A stretch of DNA of 64,000 bases from Paraburkholderia sp. PGU19. Its GTDB lineage: Bacteria; Pseudomonadota; Gammaproteobacteria; Burkholderiales; Burkholderiaceae. This document shows positions 23,344 to 31,841 of this stretch, piece after piece. The position numbers and the translations under genes were made by a program. Position 1 is the stretch's first letter. Every line of letters starts with the position of its first letter. Location of the stretch: the NCBI RefSeq assembly GCF_013426915.1, contig NZ_AP023181.1:806001-870000 (forward strand). Reading direction: 5' to 3'. The notes under the pieces were generated by a model, which saw only the letters and a program-made list of their open reading frames with translations, searched no databases and was not told where the DNA came from.

Positions 23344-24230
23344 AGTACGCGTTCATCGAGCGCAATCGACACCACTGGCCGGTCTCGGTGCTATGTGAAG
23401 TGCTGGAAGTCAGTCCCAGCGGATATCATCAGCGCAGGCAACGCACCGCGCAGGCCAAGCCGCACCGAGGCAGCATGAGTGACGACGCACTGCTTGCGCA
23501 CATCAAGACGATTCACACGCAGGTCAGGGGTGAATACGGCTGGCCGCGCATGTGGAAGGAACTGCTCACGCATGGCGTGCGCGTGGGCAAAGAGCGGGTG
23601 CGCAAGCTGATGGCGCAGCATGGCATTCGAGCCCGGCACAAGCGCAAGTACATCGCGACGACAAACTCGAACCACGATTTGCCGGTTGCGCCAAATCTGC
23701 TGGAGCGCAATTTCACTGCAACTGCACCGAACCAGGTCTGGACGACCGACATCACGTATCTGGCGACAGCCGAGGGCTAGGTGTACCTCGCGGTCATCAT
23801 CGACCTGTTCAGCCGGCAGGTGGTGGGCTGGTCGATGCAGCCGCACATGAAGGCTGAACTGGTCACGGACGCATTGCGCATGGCGTGGTTCCGACGCCGC
23901 CCTGAAGCCGGCGTAATCGTGCATCGCGACAGGGGCAGCCAGTATTGCAGCGGCCTGTTTCAGGACACGTTGAAGGCCTATGGCATGCGTTCGTCAATGA
24001 GCCGGCGCGGCGATTGTTGGGATAACGCGCCTACTGAAAGTCTATGGGGTTCGCTAAAGGTCGCACGTATGCATGGGCGGCACTTCGCCACGCGGCGTGC
24101 CGCAATGGATGAAGTGATTGATTGGCTCGGCTTTTACAATGCGCGGCGCCTACACTCGACGCTCAACTACGTCAGCCCCATGACGTTCGAGAAAAACTGG
24201 GCCGCAGTTCAGCGAGGCGAAGCGGCCTGA
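23340..24230 (+). pseudogene. IS3-family transposase OrfB interrupted by an amber codon
   Basis: Frame of 297 codons beginning at GTG 23340 with one in-frame TAG at 23778-23780. The integrase core (rve) continues on both sides: TTDITYLATAEG before the stop and VYLAVIIDLFSRQVVGW after it. Related transposases have Trp here (EGW-YLA), so TGG to TAG is the likely change. The DDE triad is split: the first Asp (TTDITYL) is before the stop, the second (HRDRGSQY) and the Glu (APTESLWGSLK) are after it. Arg before the second Asp replaces the usual Ser or Thr of H-S-D-R-G. Without suppression the product lacks two catalytic residues. Confidence 0.9.
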
Positions 24231-24790
24231 TTTCCGTGGCTATGGGATTCGTCAAACAGGGGCAAGGTCAAACACCCGTACTCGAGCTAGCGGCAGCGAA
24301 TGGTATGTGCCGCCCAGGTGGCAAACTGTGTGTAGGTTGTCGCGTCGTATAAGGTAGCGCTCTTACGTGGTGGCACGCGTGCGCTATCGTTCCGGAGTGA
24401 GGCGTGTGGAGCACTTGGGCCAACACACAGTTTGCCACCTGGGCGGCCGTAGATTGTCTGGCGCGGCATGTGGCGACGCGGGTGCGCGAAGCGGGTGAGG
24501 CGCACCGCAAGAGCGTTGGCAACGGACATGGGTCACGTGATTGCCGTGTGAGGCGTAAGACCGGTTGGGGGCCCTCAAGCAAACACAAGAGCTGGCGGTG
24601 TTAGCCGCTTTCTTTTGCCTACTTTTCTTTGCGGCGGCAAAGAAAAGTAGGTGCCGCCCCGCACAGGGGCGACGCGTGAAGCGAGCTAACGCATCGCGGA
24701 TGCCAGCACAAAAACAAAGCAAACCACCCCAACGCGAAAACCAGCACAAACACCAGCACCCCGCCCAGCGTCGCAGACAATTAAAAAGCT

Positions 24791-25135
24791 CTACCCCATC
24801 TCCTTGGCATTCAACAAAAACCGACTCGGCGTCACGCCACAAAACCGTTTGAAGTGTCTGGCCAGATGGCTCTGATCAAAAAACCCAACTTCAGTTGCCA
24901 CAACAGCCCCAGGCACGCCTGCCAGCAGCAAAGTTTGCGCACGCCGCACACGCACTCCACACAGATACCTATAAGGCGAAAGCCCAACCTGCTGTCTAAA
25001 CACAGTAGCAAACCGCGAAACACTGAGCGCGGACAGCTCAGCCAACTGCGCAAGACTCACAGTCTTATCGAAATTCGCCTCGATATAAGCAAGCGCATCC
25101 CGCAGCATAAAAGAAGACGATTGACCGGTACTCAT
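24791..25135 (-). CDS. HTH-only AraC/XylS family regulator
   Basis: 114 aa consisting only of the two helix-turn-helix AraC DNA-binding domain: first helix pair SLAQLAELSALSVSRFATVFRQQVG, second VATEVGFFDQSHLARHFKRFCGVTPSRF. There is no N-terminal sensor domain, so it would be a single-domain activator. It is the last gene of the large minus-strand catabolic operon, its ATG overlapping the stop of the FAD oxidoreductase gene (ATGA 25132-25135). It probably feeds back on that operon. The stop lies ~10 bases from the outer end of repeat copy 2. Confidence 0.9.
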   Translation of the reverse strand: MSTGQSSSFMLRDALAYIEANFDKTVSLAQLAELSALSVSRFATVFRQQVGLSPYRYLCGVRVRRAQTLLLAGVPGAVVATEVGFFDQSHLARHFKRFCGVTPSRFLLNAKEMG

Positions 25136-26307
25136 GAAGAAGCCTCAAAAGACGCAGAAGCAGGCGCAGGCTGCAAAGACTTGCCTCCCCCAAACCGCCC
25201 AATCGAAAACGTATCCAACGCGATCGGCGTGCGGCCAGTGCCGATCAGTTCGGCCAGCGTCTCACCGACACCCGGCCCGATCTGAAACCCCGATCCGCAA
25301 AAACCGAACGCATAGAAAAGACCATCGGTCGTAGAACTCGCCCCGATCACCGGCTCAGAATCTGGCAAATAACTCTCGACGCCACTCCACACCCGTATCA
25401 CATGCAACGCCGCGAGCGCAGGCACAAGCCGACGGAACTGCGCCATCTGCTGCACCGTGTTCTCCGGCAACACCGAAGCGCGGCACGTCACAGCATCGGC
25501 GGGACCCGCAGGGCCGCCACCCAGCACGATATTGCCGCGAGGTATCTGCCGGAAATAAACGCTTTCTTCCTTGATCGACGTGTAAACACCCATCGACGCC
25601 CCGAACACATACGGAACCGGCTCAGTAACAGCCATCTGCGGCCCGCGCGCAACGAGCGGCACCGGCTCGCCGAATTGCATCGACAGCGCGTTCGCCCAGG
25701 CGCCCGCACAAATCAACACCTGTTCCGCGCGATACACATCGCCAGCCGCGCTCTCGACGCGAAAACCGCCCGCCTCTTTCTCGACGCGCACGATCTCCGT
25801 GTTCTCCACGATGCGCGCGCCAAGGCGCACGGCCGCACGCCCAAATGCGGGCGCCGCCAGGCGAGGATTCGCGTGCCCATCGAGCGGCGAAATCGACGCC
25901 GCCAATACTTCACGCCCCAGAAACGGAAAGCGCCGAAACATCGCCGCGCCGTCCAGCACGTCGAGATCGAGACCGTACGCGCGCGCCTCGGCTGCATAGC
26001 GATGAAAGTACTCGGCGTCGTGCGCGTGATAGCAAACCCGCGTATGCCCGGACGGCAGGAACTCGACGTCTTCGCCAAGCAGTTCCTTCGAACGCCGCCA
26101 CGTCTCGAGCGCCCGATTGGACATCGCGAGTTGAGTCAGCGCGCGCCCCTGACGTCGCACGCCGCCGAAGTTGACGCCGCTCGCCTGTTGCCCTGTCAAT
26201 CCTCGTTCAAGCAAAATCACCGAACGCTGCCTGCGCCGCAGAAAAAACGCCGTCGACGTCCCGACGATCCCGCCACCGATCACAATCACATCGGCACGAT
26301 CACTCAT
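25132..26307 (-). CDS. FAD-dependent amino-acid dehydrogenase catalytic subunit (HcnC/beta-subunit-like)
   Basis: 391 aa DAO-fold flavoprotein. FAD-binding GGGIVG at 11-16, the QQASGVNFGGVRRQGR region near 45-60 and a late GLFYAFGFCGSGFQIGPGVG segment typical of sarcosine/hydroxyproline/octopine dehydrogenase beta subunits. It is encoded directly after an HcnB-like NAD/FAD subunit and an HcnA-like [2Fe-2S] subunit, making a three-component D-amino-acid, opine or hydroxyproline dehydrogenase. Both ends overlap neighbouring genes in ATGA. Oxidised substrate is likely an imino or D-amino acid released from an imported peptide-like compound; the exact one is unknown. Confidence 0.87.
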   Translation of the reverse strand: MSDRADVIVIGGGIVGTSTAFFLRRRQRSVILLERGLTGQQASGVNFGGVRRQGRALTQLAMSNRALETWRRSKELLGEDVEFLPSGHTRVCYHAHDAEYFHRYAAEARAYGLDLDVLDGAAMFRRFPFLGREVLAASISPLDGHANPRLAAPAFGRAAVRLGARIVENTEIVRVEKEAGGFRVESAAGDVYRAEQVLICAGAWANALSMQFGEPVPLVARGPQMAVTEPVPYVFGASMGVYTSIKEESVYFRQIPRGNIVLGGGPAGPADAVTCRASVLPENTVQQMAQFRRLVPALAALHVIRVWSGVESYLPDSEPVIGASSTTDGLFYAFGFCGSGFQIGPGVGETLAELIGTGRTPIALDTFSIGRFGGGKSLQPAPASASFEASS

Positions 26308-27743
26308 TCGCTGAACTCCTGTGCGCGTGCGCCTGTTTCTTCTGCATCTCGCGAGACCGCGCACGTCGATACCAGCGCCATCGGCAGTGGCTTGACGGGC
26401 GCCTGCCCACGCAACCGTCCGACGGCTTCGAGCGGCACCCGCGCCTCGGCTGCAATCACTTCCGCCCCGGCATGCGCGCAGAAACGCCCCTGACAACGGC
26501 CCATGCCGACGCGCGAAAACGCCTTCGCACGGTTCGCTTCTTTGGCCCCCATCTCGCTTACCACGCGCCGCAGTTCGCCCGCCGTGATCGCTTCGCATCG
26601 ACATACGATGGTCTCGTCGGGCAGCGCAGCCGCGAAGCGCGCGGGCCACGGAAACGCCGCCCGCAAGCCCGCCGCAAAACGCGTATAGCGCGCGAGATCG
26701 GCGCGCAATCCTTCAGTGCCTTCGCGCTGGATGCCCGCGTCGCGCAGCGCCGCCAGCGCAGCCAGCCGCCCCGCGCGTTCCGCTGCATCGGCGCCGCGCA
26801 CGCGCGCGCCATCGCCCGCCAGATAGACGCCCGCGACGCTGCTGCGGCCATCCGCGTCGATATGCGGAAGCCACGTTTGCGTCGCGTGATCGAAACGGAA
26901 TTCGCAGCCCGCGAGATCGGCAAGCTGCGTTTCGGCCCGCAAGTGATAGCCGAGCGCGACGGCGTCGCATTGCACATCGAGCGTCGCGCCGTTGGCAAGT
27001 TTCACGCGCACGCCCGTCACGCCATGTTCCGGCGAACCATCGATTGCAACGGGCGTCACGCCGCGATGAACAGGCACGCGCGCGCGACGCAGCACGCTCA
27101 TCAGCGCCATGCCCTTGCGCAGCGTCGCGGGTATCGCGAGCAGTTGCGGCAACGCGCGCACGCGCTGCGCTAACGTCGATGTATCGAGCACGGCACTCAC
27201 CGTCGCGCCCGCCTTCACATATTGCGCGGCCACCAGATACAGCAGCGGCCCCGTGCCCATCACCACGGTCCGCGCGCCCACCGCGCAGCCTTGCGATTTC
27301 AACGCGACCTGCGCGCCGCCAAGACTGAACGTGCCCGCATGATGCCAGCCCAGCACGGGCATCAGCCTGTCCGTCGCACCGCTGCAAATGATCAGCGAAT
27401 CGAACGGGAGTTCGTCGTACCGCGTGCCACTCACGACATGCACCGCCTTCGCCCCGATATTCCACACGAGCGTGTCGGGCAGATAGTCGATCTGCGCACG
27501 CAACGCATCGAAGTCGCGATGCAGCGACGCGGCGCGCGCCGCCTCCGTCCCATACAGCGTTTCATACGCGCGCGAGAAGCCCTCGGGCTGACGCCGATAA
27601 ATCTGCCCGCCGTCCCGGCGTCCTTCATCGATAACCAAAGGACGCAGCCCCACTTCGACGAGCGCCTGCGCGGCGCGCACGCCCGCAGGCCCCGCGCCGA
27701 TCACGATCACCTTCGGTTGCTTCACGTCCCGATGCGCGGCCAT
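26304..27743 (-). CDS. FAD/NAD(P) oxidoreductase subunit with BFD-like iron-sulfur tail (HcnB/alpha-subunit-like)
   Basis: 479 aa. N-terminal dinucleotide-binding GAGPAG at 16-21, a second nucleotide fold near VVMGTGPLLYL (~160), and a C-terminal cysteine cluster (VCRCEAIT and GMGRCQGRFC) of the BFD-like [2Fe-2S] domain. This architecture is that of HcnB, octopine/nopaline oxidase and D-hydroxyproline dehydrogenase alpha subunits. It passes electrons between the catalytic flavin subunit and an acceptor. ATG 27743 is chosen for the normal N-terminus; it overlaps the end of the ferredoxin-like gene by 22 bases. The stop overlaps the next gene. Confidence 0.88.
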   Translation of the reverse strand: MAAHRDVKQPKVIVIGAGPAGVRAAQALVEVGLRPLVIDEGRRDGGQIYRRQPEGFSRAYETLYGTEAARAASLHRDFDALRAQIDYLPDTLVWNIGAKAVHVVSGTRYDELPFDSLIICSGATDRLMPVLGWHHAGTFSLGGAQVALKSQGCAVGARTVVMGTGPLLYLVAAQYVKAGATVSAVLDTSTLAQRVRALPQLLAIPATLRKGMALMSVLRRARVPVHRGVTPVAIDGSPEHGVTGVRVKLANGATLDVQCDAVALGYHLRAETQLADLAGCEFRFDHATQTWLPHIDADGRSSVAGVYLAGDGARVRGADAAERAGRLAALAALRDAGIQREGTEGLRADLARYTRFAAGLRAAFPWPARFAAALPDETIVCRCEAITAGELRRVVSEMGAKEANRAKAFSRVGMGRCQGRFCAHAGAEVIAAEARVPLEAVGRLRGQAPVKPLPMALVSTCAVSRDAEETGARAQEFSE

Positions 27744-28042
27744 ACGCCCTCCCCGGCAAGCGCGATGCGCGTGACGATCGACATGCCGGGCGCGGCGGGC
27801 GTCGTGCAGGCGCGCACGCGCTCGCCTTGCGCGGTCCACACCCAGCAGTCCTGACACGCTCCCATCAGGCAGAAGCCTGCGCGGCGGCCATCGCCGAATT
27901 CCGAATCGCGCAGCGTGTCGTGCGCGGTCAGCAGCGCGACCATCAGCGTGTCACCTTCGGCCGCTTGCGTGACGACGCCGTCGACGGTGATGTCGAAGGT
28001 CTTGCGCCCCGTCTCCGCGACTCTCACGAAGCGCGCATTCAT
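27722..28042 (-). CDS. [2Fe-2S] ferredoxin-like subunit (HcnA/gamma-subunit-like)
   Basis: 106 aa. Four cysteines, C58, C63, C66 and C79, in the pattern C-x4-C-x2-C-x12-C (CLMGACQDC ... RACTT) ligate a plant-type [2Fe-2S] cluster. Proteins of this short length are the small subunit of HcnABC and hydroxyproline/opine dehydrogenases. It is translationally coupled to the upstream ABC ATPase gene (ATGA 28039-28042) and overlaps the next gene by 22 bases, so stoichiometric production with the other two subunits is likely. Confidence 0.9.
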   Translation of the reverse strand: MNARFVRVAETGRKTFDITVDGVVTQAAEGDTLMVALLTAHDTLRDSEFGDGRRAGFCLMGACQDCWVWTAQGERVRACTTPAAPGMSIVTRIALAGEGVWPRIGT

Positions 28043-29868
28043 GCCGCCACCTTATCGGCCGTCTGCATGCGTGTCAGTTCGGCAGCCGTGTGATGACAGC
28101 GAATCTCCGCGCCCGATGGCAGTTTCTTCATCGAAGGCGGCGTGACGTTGCACTTTCCGTCGATGCGCGCCGTACACCGCGCGCGGAAACTGCACAGTTC
28201 GTGCGAATCGGCGGCGGGCCCCATGGTCGGCAACGCGCCCGCTGTCAGCGCGCGCCGCGAGTCGAGCCAGCCTGGTCGCAACGCAGGCACGGAGTCGATC
28301 AGCAGCCCCGTGTACGGGTGATACGGCGGCGCCGACAACGCATCGCGCTGGCCCGCTTCCACGCATTGCCCGGCGTACAGCACGATCACTTCGTCGCAGA
28401 TCGCGCGCACGGTCGAAATATCGTGGCTGATGAACATGTACGACACGCCCAGTTCGCGCCGCAATTCGCCGAGCAGATCGAGGATCGCCGCGCCGACCAC
28501 GGTATCGAGCGCGGACGTCACTTCGTCGCAGAGAATCAGCGCCGGGTTCGCGGCGAGCGCGCGCGCCAGGTTCACGCGCTGTTTCTGTCCGCCCGACAAA
28601 CCTCCCGGCTGACGCTTCGCCACCGATGCCGGCAGCTTCACCAGATCGAGCAGTTCGAGCATGCGTTTCTGCGCGGCAGCACCGCGCAGGCCGTGATAGA
28701 AGTTCATCGGCCGCGCGAGAATGTCGGCGATCGTGCGGCTTGGATTGAGCGCCGTGTCCGCGTTCTGGAACACGATCTGCACGCGCCGGTATTGATCGAG
28801 CGTGCGTTCAGAAAGCTTGGCGGGCAGCGGCTTGCCATCCAGCAACACATCGCCGCGCGCGCGATCCACCAGTCCCGCCACCACGCGCGCCAGCGTCGTC
28901 TTGCCCGAGCCCGATTCACCGATCACGCCGAGCGTGCTGCCGCGCGCGATCTTCAGGCTCACGTCGTCGAGCACGCGGACGGCGGGGACGCCGTTCGCAT
29001 CGATCCGACCGTAGCCCGCGCTCAGATTGCGGATTTCGAGCAGCGGCGGCGGATCGTTCGCGATGGTCGAGGCAAGTTCGGGATCGGGACGCCGGGTCGC
29101 CGCGAGCAGTTGGCGGGTGTATTCATCGGCGGGGGCATCGAGCACTTGTGCCGTCGCGCCGTTCTCGCGCACCGTCCCGCCGTTCAACACGACGATGCGG
29201 TCCGCCATTTGCGCGACCACGGCCAGATCGTGCGACACGTACACGGCTGTTGTGCCCAGTTCGCGAATCACCTTCTTGAACGCAGCGAGCACTTCGATCT
29301 GCGTGGTGACATCGAGCGCCGTGGTCGGCTCGTCGAATACGACGACGGCAGGATCGGTAATCAACGCCATGGCCGCCATCAAGCGCTGCAACTGCCCGCC
29401 CGACACCTGATGCGGATAGCGCGCGCCGATCGTCTCCGGCGCGGGCAACGCGAGCGCGCGGAACAGATCGACGGCCTTCGTGCGCGCGGCGGCGGGCGTC
29501 ATCAGCTTGTGCAGCAGCGCGGGTTCCGTCACCTGATCCATGATCGTCCGCGCCGGATTGAAGCCCGCCGACGCGCTCTGCGCGACATACGCGACCGTGC
29601 GCGAGCGCAATGCCCGCCGGCCTTTCTCATCGAGCGACAGCACATCCACGCCGCCGATCTTCACCGAGCCGCCCGCGATCGAGCACCCGCCGCGCGCGTG
29701 ACCGAGCAGCGATAGCGCGATCGTCGTCTTGCCCGAGCCCGACTCGCCGATCAGCGCGAGCACTTCGCCTTTCTTCACGGTGAAGTCGACGCCCTTCACG
29801 ATTTCGACGACAGGGTCGGGCGCCGCGCCCGCGACCACGCGCAGGCCTTTCACTTCGATCATGTTCAT
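28039..29868 (-). CDS. dipeptide/oligopeptide-type ABC transporter, fused double ATPase
   Basis: 609 aa with two complete ABC cassettes, a DppD-DppF fusion. First Walker A GESGSGKTT at 41-49 with signature VSGGQLQRL; second Walker A again GESGSGKTT near 325 with signature LSGGQKQRV and Walker B LILCDEV. The oligopeptide-type C-terminal extension with a cysteine cluster (HELCSFRARCTARIDGKC) follows the second cassette. It powers the importer formed by the two permeases and the Tat-exported binding protein. Stop and start both overlap neighbouring genes. Fusion of the two ATPases into one chain fixes their 1:1 ratio. Confidence 0.93.
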   Translation of the reverse strand: MNMIEVKGLRVVAGAAPDPVVEIVKGVDFTVKKGEVLALIGESGSGKTTIALSLLGHARGGCSIAGGSVKIGGVDVLSLDEKGRRALRSRTVAYVAQSASAGFNPARTIMDQVTEPALLHKLMTPAAARTKAVDLFRALALPAPETIGARYPHQVSGGQLQRLMAAMALITDPAVVVFDEPTTALDVTTQIEVLAAFKKVIRELGTTAVYVSHDLAVVAQMADRIVVLNGGTVRENGATAQVLDAPADEYTRQLLAATRRPDPELASTIANDPPPLLEIRNLSAGYGRIDANGVPAVRVLDDVSLKIARGSTLGVIGESGSGKTTLARVVAGLVDRARGDVLLDGKPLPAKLSERTLDQYRRVQIVFQNADTALNPSRTIADILARPMNFYHGLRGAAAQKRMLELLDLVKLPASVAKRQPGGLSGGQKQRVNLARALAANPALILCDEVTSALDTVVGAAILDLLGELRRELGVSYMFISHDISTVRAICDEVIVLYAGQCVEAGQRDALSAPPYHPYTGLLIDSVPALRPGWLDSRRALTAGALPTMGPAADSHELCSFRARCTARIDGKCNVTPPSMKKLPSGAEIRCHHTAAELTRMQTADKVAA

Positions 29869-30821
29869 TTGGCGCCTCCATGAGCACGCGCGCCATGACG
29901 ACGCAGACTGTCGATCAGCAGATTCACACCGACCGTCAGCGTCGCAATCGCGACGGCTGGCATCAGCACGGCGGGCGCGCCTTCCGCGAGACCACCGATG
30001 TTCTCGCGCACGAGCGAGCCCCAGTCGGCGTTCGGCGGCTGCACACCGAGGCCGAGAAAGCTCAGGCCGCTCAGCAACAGCACGATGAACACGAAACGCA
30101 AGCCGAAGTCCGCGAGCATCGGATGAATCATGTTCGGCAGCACTTCGACGCGCGCGATGTAAAACAACCCTTCGCCGCGCGCTTTCGCGACCTGCACGTA
30201 TTCGAGCGTCATCAGATTGACGGCGAGCGAGCGCGAGATGCGAAACGCGCCGGGAATGTAGGCGAGCGCGGCGACCATGATCAGCATCGGCACCGACGAG
30301 CCGAACGCAGCGATCACGACGAGCGCGAGCACCTTGCTCGGAATCGAGATCAGCGCATCGAACAGACGGCTCAAGATTTCATCGACCCAGCGCCCGGACA
30401 CGGCCGCCACGAGACCGAAGAACGTGCCGATGCAACTGGCCAGCAAGGTCGATGCGAGCGCCAGCCCAACCGTGTATTGCGTGCCGTACAGCACGCGGCT
30501 CAGCATGTCGCGGCCCAGGTAGTCGGTGCCGAGCGGATGCGCGGCGCTATACAGGCCGAAGATTTCCGTCGACGTCACCGCGCCGCCCTTGTACGGCGCA
30601 ACGAGTGGGCCAAAGAACGCGACGCAGAGCCAGAACACGACGATCGCCAGACCGATCAGGCCGAGCACCGAAGAGCGTTTCACGAAGCGGCGCAGCGGGC
30701 CGCACGTGGCGACTTGCGTTTCAACGGGCGTTTCCTGCACGGCGTCGGCGCAAAGCTTGCCGTCTTCGTCGGGCACCGCGTAGAGAACGGTCGTTGCATG
30801 AGGTGTGGCGGGTCGGTTCAT
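29865..30821 (-). CDS. dipeptide-type ABC transporter permease (DppC-like)
   Basis: 318 aa. An N-terminal ~45-residue cytoplasmic stretch is followed by the first helix LGLIGLAIVVFWLCVAFFGP and then the HPLGTDYLGRDMLSRVLYGT segment that is diagnostic of DppC/OppC proteins (~85-105). The EAA loop lies near YVQVAKARGEGLFYIARVEV. About six helices in all. The start overlaps the DppB-like stop (ATGA 30818-30821). Confidence 0.93.
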   Translation of the reverse strand: MNRPATPHATTVLYAVPDEDGKLCADAVQETPVETQVATCGPLRRFVKRSSVLGLIGLAIVVFWLCVAFFGPLVAPYKGGAVTSTEIFGLYSAAHPLGTDYLGRDMLSRVLYGTQYTVGLALASTLLASCIGTFFGLVAAVSGRWVDEILSRLFDALISIPSKVLALVVIAAFGSSVPMLIMVAALAYIPGAFRISRSLAVNLMTLEYVQVAKARGEGLFYIARVEVLPNMIHPMLADFGLRFVFIVLLLSGLSFLGLGVQPPNADWGSLVRENIGGLAEGAPAVLMPAVAIATLTVGVNLLIDSLRRHGARAHGGAK

Positions 30822-31774
30822 CGTTGACGCAGCCTCGGGTTGGAGATGATTTGACACAGATCGGCGATCAGCACGAGTGCGAGATACGCTGCGCAGAACA
30901 CCATCACGCAGCCCTGCACGAGCGGCATGTCGCGATTCGTGACGGCATCGACCATCAGGCTTGCAAGACCCGGATAGTTGAAGATCGACTCGACGATCAC
31001 CACGCCACCGAACAGATACGACAGGCTCAACGCAACGGCATTGGCAATCGGGCCGATCGTGTTGGGCAGCACGTGGCGCAACACGATGCGCATCGGCGAC
31101 GCGCCCTTGAGCAACGCCATCTCGACATATGAAGCATTCAACTGATCGAGCACGGCAGCGCGCGTCATGCGCGCCATCTGCGCGACGATCACGCAGCACA
31201 GCGTCATCACGGGCATCGCGTAAATACGCAGCAGCGCGCCGAACGACGTCACTTCGGACAGGTACGACAGCGCCGGCAGCCAGCGCAGCTTCACCGCGAA
31301 AATCAGCACGGCGATGGTTGCGATCAGGAACTCGGGCACGGCCACCGTCGACAGCGTCAACACGTTGAGCGTGCGGTCGAGCAGCGAGCCGCGATACATC
31401 GCCGACAGAATGCCGATGAAAAGCGCGACGGGCACCGATACCAGCGTCGTCAATCCCGCCAGCACCAGCGAGTTGGGCAGACGCGTCGAGATCAGTTCGC
31501 TGACGGGCAGATTGTTCGACAGCGAGGTGCCGAAATTGCCGCTCACGACATGCATGAGCCATTGAAAGTAACGCTGCAGCGCGGGCTGATCGAGGCCGAA
31601 CTGATGGCGCAGTGCCGCGACCTGTTCGGGCGTCGCCGCCTGGCCGAGCGCCTGTTGCGCTGCGTCGCCAGGCAACAGGCCCGTGATCGCGAACACGATC
31701 GCCGACACCAGCAGCAGCGTGAGCAGCGCGAGACCGAGGCGCGCGGCGATGAGTCGTTGCGCGTGGGCTTTCAT
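30818..31774 (-). CDS. dipeptide-type ABC transporter permease (DppB-like)
   Basis: 318 aa. First helix LGLALLTLLLVSAIVFAITG, then the DppB-type periplasmic region with LLPGDAAQQALGQAATPEQV and QFGLDQPALQRYFQWL. Five further helices and an EAA loop (VEMALLKGASPMRIVLRHVL). ATG 31774 is preceded by GGAGGCGAT, a strong ribosome site, so it heads the coupled run of genes down to the AraC gene. It pairs with the DppC-like permease. Confidence 0.93.
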   Translation of the reverse strand: MKAHAQRLIAARLGLALLTLLLVSAIVFAITGLLPGDAAQQALGQAATPEQVAALRHQFGLDQPALQRYFQWLMHVVSGNFGTSLSNNLPVSELISTRLPNSLVLAGLTTLVSVPVALFIGILSAMYRGSLLDRTLNVLTLSTVAVPEFLIATIAVLIFAVKLRWLPALSYLSEVTSFGALLRIYAMPVMTLCCVIVAQMARMTRAAVLDQLNASYVEMALLKGASPMRIVLRHVLPNTIGPIANAVALSLSYLFGGVVIVESIFNYPGLASLMVDAVTNRDMPLVQGCVMVFCAAYLALVLIADLCQIISNPRLRQR

Positions 31775-31841
31775 CGGATATCGCCTCCTTCGTTGAAACC
31801 GCGCGCCGCCTGTCAGCGGCGCGCGCAGTGGCAAGGCACGC

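Larger units (their letters stand above)
22984..24270 (+). mobile_element. IS3-family insertion sequence, 1287 bp
   Basis: Ends are imperfect 27-bp inverted repeats (21 of 27 match): left starts TGAGCTTGCCCC and ends ACGAATCCC; the right is the inverse, ending in TCA. A 3-bp direct repeat AAC flanks it (22981-22983, 24271-24273), the target duplication normal for IS3. Removing the element and one AAC restores a beta arm that matches the complement of 4030-4065. It contains orfA, a -1 frameshift signal and orfB; orfB has an internal stop, so the copy is probably immobile unless helped in trans. Confidence 0.95.
22581..24785. repeat. intergenic inverted-repeat element, copy 2 (beta-core-alpha), split by an IS
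   Basis: This copy fills the space between the stop codons of the convergent LysR and AraC genes. Outer motif TTGTCTGCGACGC is at 22591-22603 and inverted at 24764-24780. The 15-bp stem-loops are at 22816-22849 and 24618-24651, and the GCCGCCCAGGTGGC/GTGTGTAGG inner repeat near 24310-24337 mirrors 24421-24449. Without the inserted IS (22984-24270) the beta arm reads continuously and matches copies 1 and 3. Just outside, 22627-22690 holds a second, truncated arm start that breaks off in the middle of the stem sequence after CCTACTTT. No protein gene is supported outside the IS. Confidence 0.85.

Noticed and set aside
28090..29715. 541-codon open frame antisense to the fused ABC ATPase
   Set aside because: Shadow of a clear double-cassette ATPase gene with all motifs.
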